Positions 51,187-59,147 of a DNA stretch of 64,000 bases are shown one piece after another (position 1 is the first letter of the stretch; every line of letters begins with the position of its first letter). The notes under the pieces were generated by a model. The model had not been told where the DNA came from. It worked only from the letters and a program-made list of their open reading frames with translations, and made no database searches. The DNA is taken from the NCBI GenBank assembly GCA_009841105.1, contig VXMM01000054.1, positions 1-64,000 of the forward strand. The letters are read 5' to 3'. A program made the translations under genes and the position numbers. This DNA is from Acidimicrobiia bacterium (GTDB taxonomy: Bacteria > Actinomycetota > Acidimicrobiia > Spongiisociales > Spongiisociaceae).

Positions 51187-52443
51187 ATGTCTAGGAGAAT
51201 CAGAGGTCCTTGGAGGTTCTTGATCCTGGGGGTTGCGTTCGCTTTGGCGGCCGCGGCCTGCGGGGGCGACGATGCGCCTGCGGAGACTGTGGTGGTCACT
51301 TCGATTGTCGAGGTCGAGGTCGAGGTCCCGGGCGAGACGGTTACTGAGATAGTCGAGGTCGAGGTCGAGGTGCCGGGCGAAACAATCACCGTGACTTCCA
51401 TCGTTACCGAGGTCGTTACCGAGGTCGTTACCGAGACCGTGGAGGTCGAAGTGACGGCGCCACCGCCGCCACCGGTACCTCTGTCCGAGGCGAAGGTGCG
51501 CTGGGCCGGCTTCGGCGGCATGGCCGAGCTCTTGTTCTTCATAGCGGAGGACGCCGGCTTCTTCGAAGCCGAAGGTCTCGAGTTGGAGCGCATCGAGTTG
51601 GGAGGCGGCGTTGACCTGTTCTCGGCTCTTGCCAGCGGATCAGTCGCGTTCACCCAGTTGGGCACGCAGCACGGAATCAGAGCGGTGACGAGAGGTCTCG
51701 ACTTCCGCGGCATCTTCGGTTTCTCGCATGGCCCGAACGAGTTCGGCGTCATCTCACCTGAGGCGGCCGCTGCTGCGGGTATCACCCAGGACTCGACGCT
51801 CGATGAGAAGTTCGAGGCGCTGCGCGGCCTCAAGATCGGCACCGGTCGACCCGGGTCGACGACGACGACACTGGCCATCGGAGCCATGGAACAACGAGGC
51901 ATCGACACCACGTCAGAGGTCGAGTTGGTTCCGCTCGGGAGAGGCAGCGCCTTGCTGCCCGCGTTCCAGGCTCGTGAGATCGACGCGTTCTTCTGGATTC
52001 CTCCGGAAACTCAGATAGCGGCCTTGGAGCCGGGCGCAGTGACGATCGACTTCCGGGTTCTGCCCGAACTCGAAGCCGTCAACTGGGCGAGCTACTTCAC
52101 GACCGACAGCTACATCCTCGAGCACCCCGACACGGTGCAGGCGTTCCTGCGCGCGGTCCTCAACGCAAGGGAATGGGCGTTGGCGAACGAAGACGATGCG
52201 CGCGAGATCGCCAGGGCGCGGTTCCCGGATCTTGAGGAGGCGGCCTTCGCCTCGTCCTTCCAGATCGACTACGACTCGCTCAAGCCGTCGATCTTGTTCA
52301 GCGAGGACGGCTTCGAGAAGGGGAGGTACATCCTCAATCTCGGTCTGCCTGCGGACGATCCGAACACGACTCTTATGACCGCGGTCGTCACCAACGAACT
52401 GGTGATCCAGGCCGCGACGGAGTTGGGCATACCGATAGGGTGA
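51187..52443 (+). CDS. NitT/TauT-type ABC transporter substrate-binding lipoprotein
   Basis: 418-residue exported solute-binding protein. Signal peptide LILGVAFALAAAACGGDD with lipobox Cys around residue 25. Between the lipid anchor and the domain is a stalk (about residues 33-92) of V-E-V-E-V-P-G-E-T repeats: EVEVEVPGETVTEI twice, then TEVVTEVVTETV. The domain then resembles NMT1/SsuA proteins: GGMAELLFFIAEDAGFFEAEG, TQLGTQHGI, GTGRPGSTTTT. ATG at 51187 (TTG at 51184 is possible). Ligand unknown. Confidence 0.9.
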   Translation: MSRRIRGPWRFLILGVAFALAAAACGGDDAPAETVVVTSIVEVEVEVPGETVTEIVEVEVEVPGETITVTSIVTEVVTEVVTETVEVEVTAPPPPPVPLSEAKVRWAGFGGMAELLFFIAEDAGFFEAEGLELERIELGGGVDLFSALASGSVAFTQLGTQHGIRAVTRGLDFRGIFGFSHGPNEFGVISPEAAAAAGITQDSTLDEKFEALRGLKIGTGRPGSTTTTLAIGAMEQRGIDTTSEVELVPLGRGSALLPAFQAREIDAFFWIPPETQIAALEPGAVTIDFRVLPELEAVNWASYFTTDSYILEHPDTVQAFLRAVLNAREWALANEDDAREIARARFPDLEEAAFASSFQIDYDSLKPSILFSEDGFEKGRYILNLGLPADDPNTTLMTAVVTNELVIQAATELGIPIG

Positions 52444-52471
52444 CATGCCGGTAGCCCTTCAGAGGGTTGAT

Positions 52472-52504
52472 GATGGGAGCCGGCGCCGAGCGCCGGCTCC
52501 CATC
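52472..52504 (+). terminator. Long GC-rich hairpin between substrate-binding protein and ATPase genes
   Basis: 52472-52485 and 52491-52504 are perfectly complementary over 14 bp (GATGGGAGCCGGCG/CGCCGGCTCCCATC) with a 5-nt loop. No T-run follows. It lies 29 bp after the stop of the binding-protein gene; such hairpins often stabilise that transcript and lower expression of the membrane components. Confidence 0.7.
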
Positions 52505-52570
52505 GGCACTGGTGGGGACCAGCCTTCGTAGCTTGCGGTTGCGACCAGCTCGCGCTGCTGTGAGGTATCC

Positions 52571-53359
52571 ATGATCAACATAACGGGCGTGTCGAAGTCC
52601 TTCGAGAAGGACGGTCAGAGAATCGACGCTGTCAAGGACTTCTCGCTCACGATCAAAGACGGTGAGTTCGTAGCGCTCATCGGTCCGAGCGGGTGTGGCA
52701 AGTCCACCGTTCTCAACATGATCGCGGGATTGCTCGCACCTGAGGAGGGCGTCGTCGAGTACAACGGCGAACGGGTCACGGCCATCAACACCTCCGTCGG
52801 CTACATGACCCAGAAGGACTCGCTCCTCCCGTGGCGCACGACGGAGGGCAACATCTCGGCCCCGCTCGACATCCGGCGCGTCCCGAAGTCCGAGCGGGCC
52901 GCCCTGGTATCGCAGGCCATCGAGAAGGTCAGGCTCGGAGGGTTCGAGCGTCATCACCCGGACGAGCTCTCCGGCGGTATGCGCAAGCGGGTACTCCTCG
53001 CCAGGACGTTGATCTACGAGCCCGACACGCTGCTGATGGATGAGCCGTTCGCGGCCCTGGACGCACTGCTCAAACTCGTGATGCAAGAAGAACTGCTTCG
53101 AATCTGGAGTGAGGCGCGAGCCACCGTGGTGTATGTGACCCATGACTTGACCGAGGCGATCAGCATCGCCGACCGTATCGTGGTGTTCAGCAAGCGCCCC
53201 GGTCGGATAGTGCTCGACCTGCCGATCGACCTCGAGCGTCCCCGCGACTTCGACACCATTCGAAGCTCACCCGAGTTCCTGAGTCTGTACAACAGGATTT
53301 GGGCAACACTACGCCATGAAGTCGTCAGCCAGGAAGAAGCCGGCGGTGAAGGCCGCTGA
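52571..53359 (+). CDS. ABC transporter ATPase (NitT/TauT type)
   Basis: 262-residue nucleotide-binding subunit. Walker A GPSGCGKST (residues 38-46), Q-loop MTQKDSLLPW, signature LSGGM (133-137), Walker B LLMDEP (154-159) and H-loop YVTHD (His191). The cytoplasmic energiser of the two permeases that follow. Homodimer or asymmetric use of one ATPase with two permeases is inferred. Confidence 0.95.
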   Translation: MINITGVSKSFEKDGQRIDAVKDFSLTIKDGEFVALIGPSGCGKSTVLNMIAGLLAPEEGVVEYNGERVTAINTSVGYMTQKDSLLPWRTTEGNISAPLDIRRVPKSERAALVSQAIEKVRLGGFERHHPDELSGGMRKRVLLARTLIYEPDTLLMDEPFAALDALLKLVMQEELLRIWSEARATVVYVTHDLTEAISIADRIVVFSKRPGRIVLDLPIDLERPRDFDTIRSSPEFLSLYNRIWATLRHEVVSQEEAGGEGR

Positions 53360-54161
53360 TACATCTCGGCTAGAGCTGTCGAGTAGGTTGAGGATCGCCT
53401 TCGCGCGTTTCCTGATCGTCGTCGGCATCGTCGTCGCCTGGGACCTCGCCGGCCGCACGTTCATCGATCCGTTCTACATCGGCCGGCCTTTCGAAGTTGG
53501 CGAGAGACTGTGGGAATGGGTGTCGACCGGCGACATCGTCGAGCATGTCCTCACGACGATGACTGAGCTCGTATACGGCCTGGTCATCGGGGTCGTTCTC
53601 GGAGTGCTCGTCGCCTTGATACTGGGCTCCAGCCCGACCCTCGCTGCGGTGTTCCGTCCGTTCGTGACGGTGGCTTACAGTTTTCCCCAGTTGGCTCTGA
53701 CCCCTCTCTACATCTTGTGGTTCGGTGTGTTTCTCATGCCCAAAGTCGTATTGATTGCCGTCGTTGTCTTCTTCCTCATGTTCTTCAATACCTTCGAAGG
53801 TGTGAAAAACGTCGAAGGCGACCTCATCGCAGCCATGCGCGTCATGGGAGCGAAGCGCCTAGACGTGTTCCGCATCGTGGTCCTACCGGCCAGCGCCGTC
53901 TTCCTGATCACGGGGTTGCGCCACGCGGTGCCATTCGCGCTGCGCGCGGCCGTGTTTGCCGAGTTCCTTGCCTCGGTGCGAGGGTTGGGCTTCCTCGCAC
54001 TCACATCGGCGCGCTCCTACAGCAGCGCAGGCCTCTTCGCCGCACTCGTGGTGCTGCTCCTCGTCGGTGTGGGGCTCAACGCTCTCGTGAGCTGGTTGGA
54101 GCGTGTCGTGCTGCCATGGCGTTCCGCCGGCGTCGATGTAGCCGCGGCGATGCAGCGATGA
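53316..54161 (+). CDS. ABC transporter permease 1
   Basis: 281-residue membrane protein with about six helices and the BPD-transport loop EGDLIAAMRVMGAKRLDVFRI before VVLPASAVFLITGLR. Start overlaps the 3' end of the ATPase gene by 44 nt; the ATG at 53316 gives a basic N-terminus KSSARKKPAVKAA. A later start is possible. Partner of permease 2 encoded next. Confidence 0.9.
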   Translation: MKSSARKKPAVKAADTSRLELSSRLRIAFARFLIVVGIVVAWDLAGRTFIDPFYIGRPFEVGERLWEWVSTGDIVEHVLTTMTELVYGLVIGVVLGVLVALILGSSPTLAAVFRPFVTVAYSFPQLALTPLYILWFGVFLMPKVVLIAVVVFFLMFFNTFEGVKNVEGDLIAAMRVMGAKRLDVFRIVVLPASAVFLITGLRHAVPFALRAAVFAEFLASVRGLGFLALTSARSYSSAGLFAALVVLLLVGVGLNALVSWLERVVLPWRSAGVDVAAAMQR

Positions 54162-54952
54162 TCGAGCGAGCCCCCATGTGGCGAATCCGTCTCTACCAGC
54201 TGTTAGTGCTGGGCGTGTTCCTCGGCGGCTGGGAGTGGGTGTCAGATCGGCACATTCGAACTCTCTGGATCAGCAAGCCTTCGTTGATCGCGGAACGAAC
54301 TCTTGATTGGTTCTCCAGCGGGTTCATCTACTCGCACATCCTCGCAACTCTTCAGATCGCCGGGCTCGGCCTTCTCATCGGAACGGCGATCGGCGTCGTG
54401 TTCGGGATCGCGCTCGGCCTCCAGCGATCGCTGTCACGTCTGCTGGATCCCATCCTGGGCGGAGCGTATACGGTGCCCAGAATCGCCTTCCTCCCCGTGT
54501 TGCTCTTCTGGTTCGGATTCGGGTTCAGGCCGCTGGTGGCACTCGTTGTTCTGATGGTCTTCTTCGTACTCTTCTACAACACGAGGGCAGGTGTCGAAAG
54601 CGTCGAAGGCGACCTGGTTGCGAGTATGCGCGTCATGGGGGCGACGCGCCTCCAGGTGATCCGAATGGTGATACTGCCGTCGATCGTTCCCTTCATCCTG
54701 GCGGCGATGATGATTGCGGCGCCGTATGCGCTGGTCGGCGCGATCGTCGGCGAGATCTTCATCGGTAGCAAAGGACTCGGCTTCCTGATCGTCTCATCGA
54801 CAGGAGGACTCGACCTCACCGGCACGTTCACGGCGTGCCTCGTGGTCACCGTCATCTCGCTGATCGCGACCCTCGTCATCGCCCGACACGGTCCCAGGTT
54901 GCTCGGACGAAGCCCGGAAACCATCGGTGGCACTACCGCCGCAGCCTTTTGA
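54158..54952 (+). CDS. ABC transporter permease 2
   Basis: 264-residue permease starting MIERAPMWRIRLYQ, overlapping permease 1 (ATGA at 54158-54161). Transmembrane helices and the cytoplasmic loop VEGDLVASMRVMGATRLQVI before ILPSIVPFILAAMMIA. Very similar to permease 1 in the loop, indicating duplication; both pair with the single ATPase and binding lipoprotein. Confidence 0.92.
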   Translation: MIERAPMWRIRLYQLLVLGVFLGGWEWVSDRHIRTLWISKPSLIAERTLDWFSSGFIYSHILATLQIAGLGLLIGTAIGVVFGIALGLQRSLSRLLDPILGGAYTVPRIAFLPVLLFWFGFGFRPLVALVVLMVFFVLFYNTRAGVESVEGDLVASMRVMGATRLQVIRMVILPSIVPFILAAMMIAAPYALVGAIVGEIFIGSKGLGFLIVSSTGGLDLTGTFTACLVVTVISLIATLVIARHGPRLLGRSPETIGGTTAAAF

Positions 54953-56121
54953 CCACCAGACGCGAACGAATCGGCTCGGTACGAGTCCTCCTCCCGGCGC
55001 TTGCGGTAACGATGGTCATGACCTTCCCGCCCTTTCTCGCCGGTGCGCTCGCGTTTGCGATCCTCCCCGAGCTCGGATTCGACACCGGCTCCCTCGGAGT
55101 CGCCTTGGGCGGATTCTTCGGCATGTCGGCCATCAGCTCGGTCACCATCGGCGGGCTCGCCGACCGGATCGGCTGGCCGGCCGCAATGCGAATGTCATCG
55201 GCAATGAGCGCGGTGACGATGCTCGGAATAGCGGCGCTCGCCCACTCCTGGCTTTCCTTCGCAGCGCTCATCTCGCTCGGAGGCTTCACAATGGCGATCG
55301 GCCAGCCGGCGGTAAACCTGGCCCTCGCCAGAGAAGTGCCGGTGAGCCGTCAGGGGTTCGTCTTCGGCATAAAACACTCGGCGATACCGGCTGCGGCCAT
55401 GCTGAGCGGCCTTGCAGTGCCGCTGTTCGCCGTCAACGGTCATTGGCGCGGGGTGTTCGTCGGTGCGGGCGTGATCGCAGGCGGCGTGGCCCTGGCGGTG
55501 CCTAAATCGCAGCGCGCCTCCGCCGACGGAGCCTCGAGACGCTCATCCGAAAGGGCCGACCTGGAGATGCGGCCACTCGTGTTCATGGCGGTCGGCGCTC
55601 TTCTGGCAGCATTAGTGGCGTCGGCCCTCAGCGCGTTTCTGGTGATTTCCGTCGTAGACTCGGGCGTAAGCCCCGGAGCAGGCGGCTTGATCCTCGCCAC
55701 GGCAAGCATCACGGGAATGACGGTCCGCCTTCTCGCCGGTTGGTGGGCCGACGCCCGCAAGGCCGGCGGGCTCGGCGGGGTCGCATTGCTCCTTGTGGTC
55801 GGCTCCGCAGGTCTCGGAGCGCTCACCGGCACCGGGACATGGCTGCTCACGCTTGCGGCGATGCTCGCCTTCGGGGCGGGATGGGGATGGAACGGGCTGT
55901 TCAACTTCAGCGTTGTGAAGCACTTCCCGCGGGCTCCGGCGCGGGCAACGAGCGTTGCGAACACGGGCACGTACGTCGGAGCTGCGATCGGCCCGGTTGT
56001 GATGGGTCAGGTGATCGAGATCTACTCCTTCCAGGCCGCCTGGTTCGCCGCCGCCGCGTTGTCGTGCTTCTCAGCGGTCGCCATGCTGGCCGCCCGATGG
56101 CAGTTGGCCGGTATGCGCTAG
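54949..56121 (+). CDS. MFS transporter
   Basis: 390-residue major facilitator with about 12 hydrophobic helices. GGLADRIGWPAAMRMSSAMS is the typical loop 2-3 motif G-x-x-(A)DRxG, and a polar loop of about 30 residues (KSQRASADGASRRSSERAD) separates the halves. The TTG at 54949 overlaps the permease stop (TTGA) and is the only start reached by coupling; a later start is possible. May export or import a pathway intermediate. Confidence 0.85.
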   Translation: MTTRRERIGSVRVLLPALAVTMVMTFPPFLAGALAFAILPELGFDTGSLGVALGGFFGMSAISSVTIGGLADRIGWPAAMRMSSAMSAVTMLGIAALAHSWLSFAALISLGGFTMAIGQPAVNLALAREVPVSRQGFVFGIKHSAIPAAAMLSGLAVPLFAVNGHWRGVFVGAGVIAGGVALAVPKSQRASADGASRRSSERADLEMRPLVFMAVGALLAALVASALSAFLVISVVDSGVSPGAGGLILATASITGMTVRLLAGWWADARKAGGLGGVALLLVVGSAGLGALTGTGTWLLTLAAMLAFGAGWGWNGLFNFSVVKHFPRAPARATSVANTGTYVGAAIGPVVMGQVIEIYSFQAAWFAAAALSCFSAVAMLAARWQLAGMR

Positions 56122-56164
56122 GACGGTGCCGGGAGTCCGCCCTACAGAGGGATTCGCTCGATGC

Positions 56165-56195
56165 CTAACCCCGATTGTTGATGGGCGGGGGTTAG
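56165..56195 (+). terminator. Perfect stem-loop after the MFS gene
   Basis: CTAACCCC (56165-56172) and GGGGTTAG (56188-56195) form an 8-bp stem around a 15-nt loop, 44 bp past the MFS stop. No T-run, so a weak terminator or processing site. Confidence 0.5.
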
Positions 56196-56214
56196 TGGTC
56201 CCGAGTCGTCAATC

Positions 56215-56284
56215 TGATCGTGGTCGGCCGACCACAGGACCCGCGATGACAAACGAATGCGCATAGCGTGAACACGCCCTAGCT
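56215..56284 (-). repeat. Family 1 element, inverted, body deleted to the two stem arms
   Basis: On the minus strand: CTAGGGCGTGTTCACGCTAT, GCGCATTCGTTTGTCATCGC, GGGTCCTGTGG, then GTGGTCGG joined directly to CCGACCACGATCA. Those are the outer arms of the closing stem, so the deletion removed everything between them. Only inverted copy in the window. Confidence 0.65.
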
Positions 56285-56620
56285 CGCGGGTCTTGGATCT
56301 TGTGGAGGCTTCACCCGAACGAACCGGATCGGTTGTCGGTTCTTGGGGCGGGTGGTCGCCTGCGCGGCAAGGAGGTTGAAAGTGCCACGCCCCCGCTATA
56401 CGTTGTCCGGTCCATGACTGTCACACTCCCTCTATACGTTGTCCGGTTGCCGGAATTACTTGCGGCGCCGACGTCGACCGGGGCCGTGTGAGGGATCAAA
56501 TCGTTCGGGACCGCCCGTCGGGAAGTTGGCGGAACGCGTCTCGAACCAGGTGGTGGCGGTGGGGGAGGACCGCGGCGGATCCGCCGGGTTGCGGCGATTT
56601 TCGCGCTCTTCTTCCGATAC
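56285..56620. repeat. Intergenic region with repeat family 2 and a 16-bp direct repeat
   Basis: CTATACGTTGTCCGGT occurs at 56396-56411 and 56432-56447, 36 bp apart. GCAAGGAGGTTGAAAGTGCC (56367-56386) matches 27540-27559; AGGTGGTGGCGGTGGGGGAG (56548-56567) and GCGATTTTCGCGCTCTT (56594-56610) match 27.7 kb and the left edge with the same spacing. No gene is seen. Confidence 0.5.
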
Positions 56621-56625
56621 AGGAC

Positions 56626-56692
56626 GCTAGAGCGCCAGGACACGAACCTGAAGGTCGGCGGTTCGAGCCCACCGTCCGCACACCAAGAACAA
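56626..56692 (+). pseudogene. tRNA-Arg(ACG)-like remnant, 5' part decayed
   Basis: GCTAGAGC (D-arm remnant), CCAGG-ACACGAA-CCTGA (anticodon arm, anticodon position ACG), GGCGG-TTCGAGC-CCACC (T arm, one mismatch), then GTCCGCACACCA (acceptor 3' strand). The D loop and most of the 5' acceptor strand are deleted, and position 33 of the loop is C where tRNAs have U. Probably not functional. Confidence 0.5.
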
Positions 56693-56706
56693 AAAGGAGG
56701 TATTAA

Positions 56707-57114
56707 TTGAAGCAACGGATTCTCGGGGCGATTCTCGCGGTCGGGTTGCTGGCCGGTTGTAGCTCCGACGCGGCGGTCGTGTCGGAGAACCTGAGCAGGG
56801 CAGCCGACCAGTTCGAGATATCCAGGCGGGTGGTGTTCTTCAACGGGATCACCGACAACTACCTGCTGGAGATCATCGGCCTGTGCTCCATCGAGGACGA
56901 GGGACACCAACTCGAAGTCACCTGCCAGGTGGAACCGGGCTCGTATCGGAAGCACTTCCTGGGGCTGAGCGACAACGTGTCCTACTTCGTGGAGCAACTG
57001 GACCCCGCCAACGTCTCGGCTCACCACTACCGGGTGGTCTTCAAGCCGCAAGAAATCGTCCCCGACGTGGACTTGGTGGCTGACCTGGATGACGGGCCCC
57101 GGAGGCAACCGTGA
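56707..57114 (+). CDS. Small phage-type lipoprotein
   Basis: 135-residue lipoprotein: signal ILGAILAVGLLAGC with lipobox LLAGC (Cys around residue 18), followed by a beta-rich domain with FNGITDNYLLEIIGLCSIED, KHFLGLSDNVSYFVEQLDP and HHYRVVFKPQEIVPDVDL. It resembles the beta-sandwich lipoproteins carried by many actinobacteriophages. TTG start at 56707 with AAGGAGG 6 nt upstream. Flanked by tRNA-like remnants, so it is probably a leftover of phage DNA. Function unknown. Confidence 0.75.
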   Translation: MKQRILGAILAVGLLAGCSSDAAVVSENLSRAADQFEISRRVVFFNGITDNYLLEIIGLCSIEDEGHQLEVTCQVEPGSYRKHFLGLSDNVSYFVEQLDPANVSAHHYRVVFKPQEIVPDVDLVADLDDGPRRQP

Positions 57115-57125
57115 AGTAGGAGGTA

Positions 57126-57195
57126 TTCCGGGTCGTCCAACGGCAGGACGCCGGGACTTGGACCCGGAGAGGAGGTTCGATTCCTGCCCCCGGAG
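57126..57195 (+). tRNA. tRNA-Gln(TTG)-like sequence, probably decayed
   Basis: Cloverleaf can be drawn: acceptor 57126-57132 with 57189-57195 (one T-G pair), D arm GTCC/GGAC, anticodon arm CCGGG-ACTTGGA-CCCGG, T loop TTCGATT. Defects: C instead of U at position 33, one mismatch in the T stem, one unpaired base at 57188, no CCA. Anticodon TTG is assigned by loop position. Lies 12 bp after the phage-type lipoprotein gene. Confidence 0.4.
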
Positions 57196-57207
57196 CGGAT
57201 GGGACCC

Positions 57208-57265
57208 AGGGCGGGTTCACGCTATACGCGTTCGATAATCATCGCGGGTCCCCGTGGTCGGTCTG
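57208..57265 (+). repeat. Family 1 leader joined to a tRNA-like remnant
   Basis: AGGGCGGGTTCACGCTATACGC, GTTCGATAATCATCGCGGGTC, CCCGTGGTCGGTCTG: leader plus the first arm of the closing stem. At 57266 the sequence changes to CTAGCTCAACTGGCAGAGC, the D arm of a tRNA. So the element is either truncated by, or inserted next to, tRNA-derived DNA. Confidence 0.6.
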
Positions 57266-57318
57266 CTAGCTCAACTGGCAGAGCCCCGGATTCCGAAGCC
57301 GGTGGATGTGGGTCTCCG
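57266..57318 (+). pseudogene. tRNA-Arg(CCG)-like remnant, 3' part lost
   Basis: TAGCTCAACTGGCAGAGC is a normal D arm, and CCGGA-TTCCGAA-GCCGG an anticodon arm with anticodon CCG (one mismatch next to the loop). GTGGGT begins a T arm, but TTC and its 3' half are missing, and no acceptor stem is present. A non-functional fragment. Confidence 0.5.
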
Positions 57319-57448
57319 GGGCCTGCCGTCCATGCCCGGCATCCTTGCGCCGGTCATTGACCACCTGGCTAGCGGTTGGTAGGTTTCGCCGGGCCACGCC
57401 CGGCTGGGGCCGCACGTGGCGTCTTGGTGCCCACTGCTTGGGGGGCAG

Positions 57449-58330
57449 GTGTCGAAGATTCGCTCCATGCGAGAGGCTGCGTCGCTCGTCTCTGATGGTG
57501 CGACGATCGGAATCGGTGGCCTCTCGATGAACAGCGCTCCCATGGGCTTCGTGCGCGAGCTCGTCCGGAGCGATGTCCGGGACCTGACCGTGGTGTCGAT
57601 CGTCGGGTCGATGGCCGTCGACTGGCTCGTAGCCTCGGGCAAGGTGAGCAAGGTGGTCACCGGACTGGTCAGCTTCGAAGGCCTAGGTCTGGCTCCGAAC
57701 TTTCGTCGAGCGGCCGAGGCAGGTGACATCGAGGTCGAGGAGTACTCGGAGCATCTCCTGATCTGCCGGCTCCAGGCGGCGGCGCACGGCCTCCCCTTCG
57801 TTCCGACCAGGGCCGGGATCGGTACCGACGTGCTGGACTTGCACCCTGACACGACCCGCCTCGAGACCGATCAGGTGACAGGAGAGCTCTACGTCGCATG
57901 TACGCCGTTGCCGATTGATGTCGCCGTCGTTCATGCCCATGTCGCAGACGCCGACGGGAACACTCGTGTCGACCCGAAGCTCATCTGGATGGACTCCGAC
58001 CTCGTGAGGGCAGCCGGCGCGACCGTCGTGACCGTCGAGGCTGTCGCACCGCGCAGCTCGTTCACGGATGCCCCGGAGCGCACTACCTACCCGCGCTTCA
58101 TGATCGACGCCGTGGTTCCCGCACCTTGGGGCGCCTACCCGACATCGAACTACCCGTCCTACACCCACCATGAAGACTTCATTCGCGAATACCTGGGTGC
58201 TTCGCGCGACCGCGACCGTTTCGCACGGTTCTGGGACGACCGGATCAGCGCTCCGGAAGACCAGGCGGGCTTTCTCGAGGCCAACGGTGGCGCAGCGACG
58301 ATCCTCTCAATCATGAGGAGGGCCACGTGA
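57449..58330 (+). CDS. CoA-transferase family 1 / IpdA-like subunit A, copy 2
   Basis: 293-residue alpha subunit from the GTG at 57449 (GGGGGG 4 nt upstream; start at 57416 is possible). GATIGIGGLSMNSAPMGFVRE, SFEGLGLAPNFRRAAEAGDIE and LPFVPTRAGIGTDV are the family blocks. Paralogue of the subunit at 45.5 kb but clearly diverged (for example SFEGLG versus MEQFGL). First gene of the catabolic operon to the window end; overlaps its beta subunit. Confidence 0.88.
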   Translation: MSKIRSMREAASLVSDGATIGIGGLSMNSAPMGFVRELVRSDVRDLTVVSIVGSMAVDWLVASGKVSKVVTGLVSFEGLGLAPNFRRAAEAGDIEVEEYSEHLLICRLQAAAHGLPFVPTRAGIGTDVLDLHPDTTRLETDQVTGELYVACTPLPIDVAVVHAHVADADGNTRVDPKLIWMDSDLVRAAGATVVTVEAVAPRSSFTDAPERTTYPRFMIDAVVPAPWGAYPTSNYPSYTHHEDFIREYLGASRDRDRFARFWDDRISAPEDQAGFLEANGGAATILSIMRRAT

Positions 58331-59127
58331 GTCGCGAAGTACCCGGAGCAGACTGCACGGTCGACGAACTGATGGTCGTCACACTTGCTCGCGAGTTCAC
58401 GGACGACACGCGCGCCTTCAATGGCGCCGCGAGCTTCATACCGGTCTGCGCATACCGGCTCGCGCGCAAGACGCACGCACCCGGCCTCGTGTGGGCTGCT
58501 AGCTCGATCGCGGTCGACGCCGATCCGCCCGCTATCCCGGAGTCCACCCTGTCGGACGCGCTCTGGGACGGGGCCACGATGCTATCCAACTCCCCGTTCG
58601 ACTTCTGGGCCTACGCCCAGGGAGCTCGGTACAACACGTTCGCGTTTCGCGGGGCACAGATCGACAGGTTCGGCAACGTCAACAACACCGTCATCGGCTC
58701 CTACGCCAAACCCAAGGTCCGGCTCCCCGGGGGAGGCGGGATGGCGGACCTCGGCGGCATGATCCCTAACGTGTACCTCTGGACCACGACGCACAATCCC
58801 CGCACGCTGGTCGAGAAGGTCGACTTCCGCAGCGGTCTCGGTTGGGGTGATGGCGGCGACCACCGTCGCCGGCTCGGCTTCAGCGGAGGTCCGCAGTTGT
58901 GCGTAACGGATTTGTGTGTGATGGACTTCCACGCCGACACGAAGGCGATGCGGCTTCGCTCGGTGCATCCCGGCGTCACCATCAGTGACATTCAAAGCGC
59001 CACGGGGTTCGAGGTTGCGATGCCCCGCGGCACGGTTGGAGAGACCGACCTGCCGACTCCAACCGAATTGAGCATCCTGCGCGACGTCGTCGACCCCACC
59101 GGCAGCCGGCTCCGCGAGTTCCCCTGA
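58327..59127 (+). CDS. CoA-transferase family 1 / IpdB-like subunit B, copy 2
   Basis: 266-residue beta subunit with FIPVCAYRLARKTHAPGL, LVEKVDFRSGLGWGDGG and MRLRSVHPGVTISDI. The segment where CoA-transferases keep the catalytic Glu reads VWAASSIAVDAD: no Glu, as in copy 1. GTG start overlaps the alpha stop (GTGA at 58327-58330). Likely ring-opening hydrolase-type enzyme with copy 2 of A. Confidence 0.85.
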   Translation: MSREVPGADCTVDELMVVTLAREFTDDTRAFNGAASFIPVCAYRLARKTHAPGLVWAASSIAVDADPPAIPESTLSDALWDGATMLSNSPFDFWAYAQGARYNTFAFRGAQIDRFGNVNNTVIGSYAKPKVRLPGGGGMADLGGMIPNVYLWTTTHNPRTLVEKVDFRSGLGWGDGGDHRRRLGFSGGPQLCVTDLCVMDFHADTKAMRLRSVHPGVTISDIQSATGFEVAMPRGTVGETDLPTPTELSILRDVVDPTGSRLREFP

Positions 59128-59147
59128 AGAGTTCGGTGCGCGCGTTT

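Noticed and set aside
51300-51440. Tandem DNA repeats as a separate element
   Set aside because: They are in frame and encode the stalk of the binding lipoprotein.
53717-54157. Long frame upstream of permease 2
   Set aside because: It is a shadow of permease 1; the ATGA overlap at 54158 gives a normal permease N-terminus.
56300-56500. CRISPR-like array because of a 16-bp direct repeat
   Set aside because: Only two copies, 36 bp apart, and no cas genes or further units.
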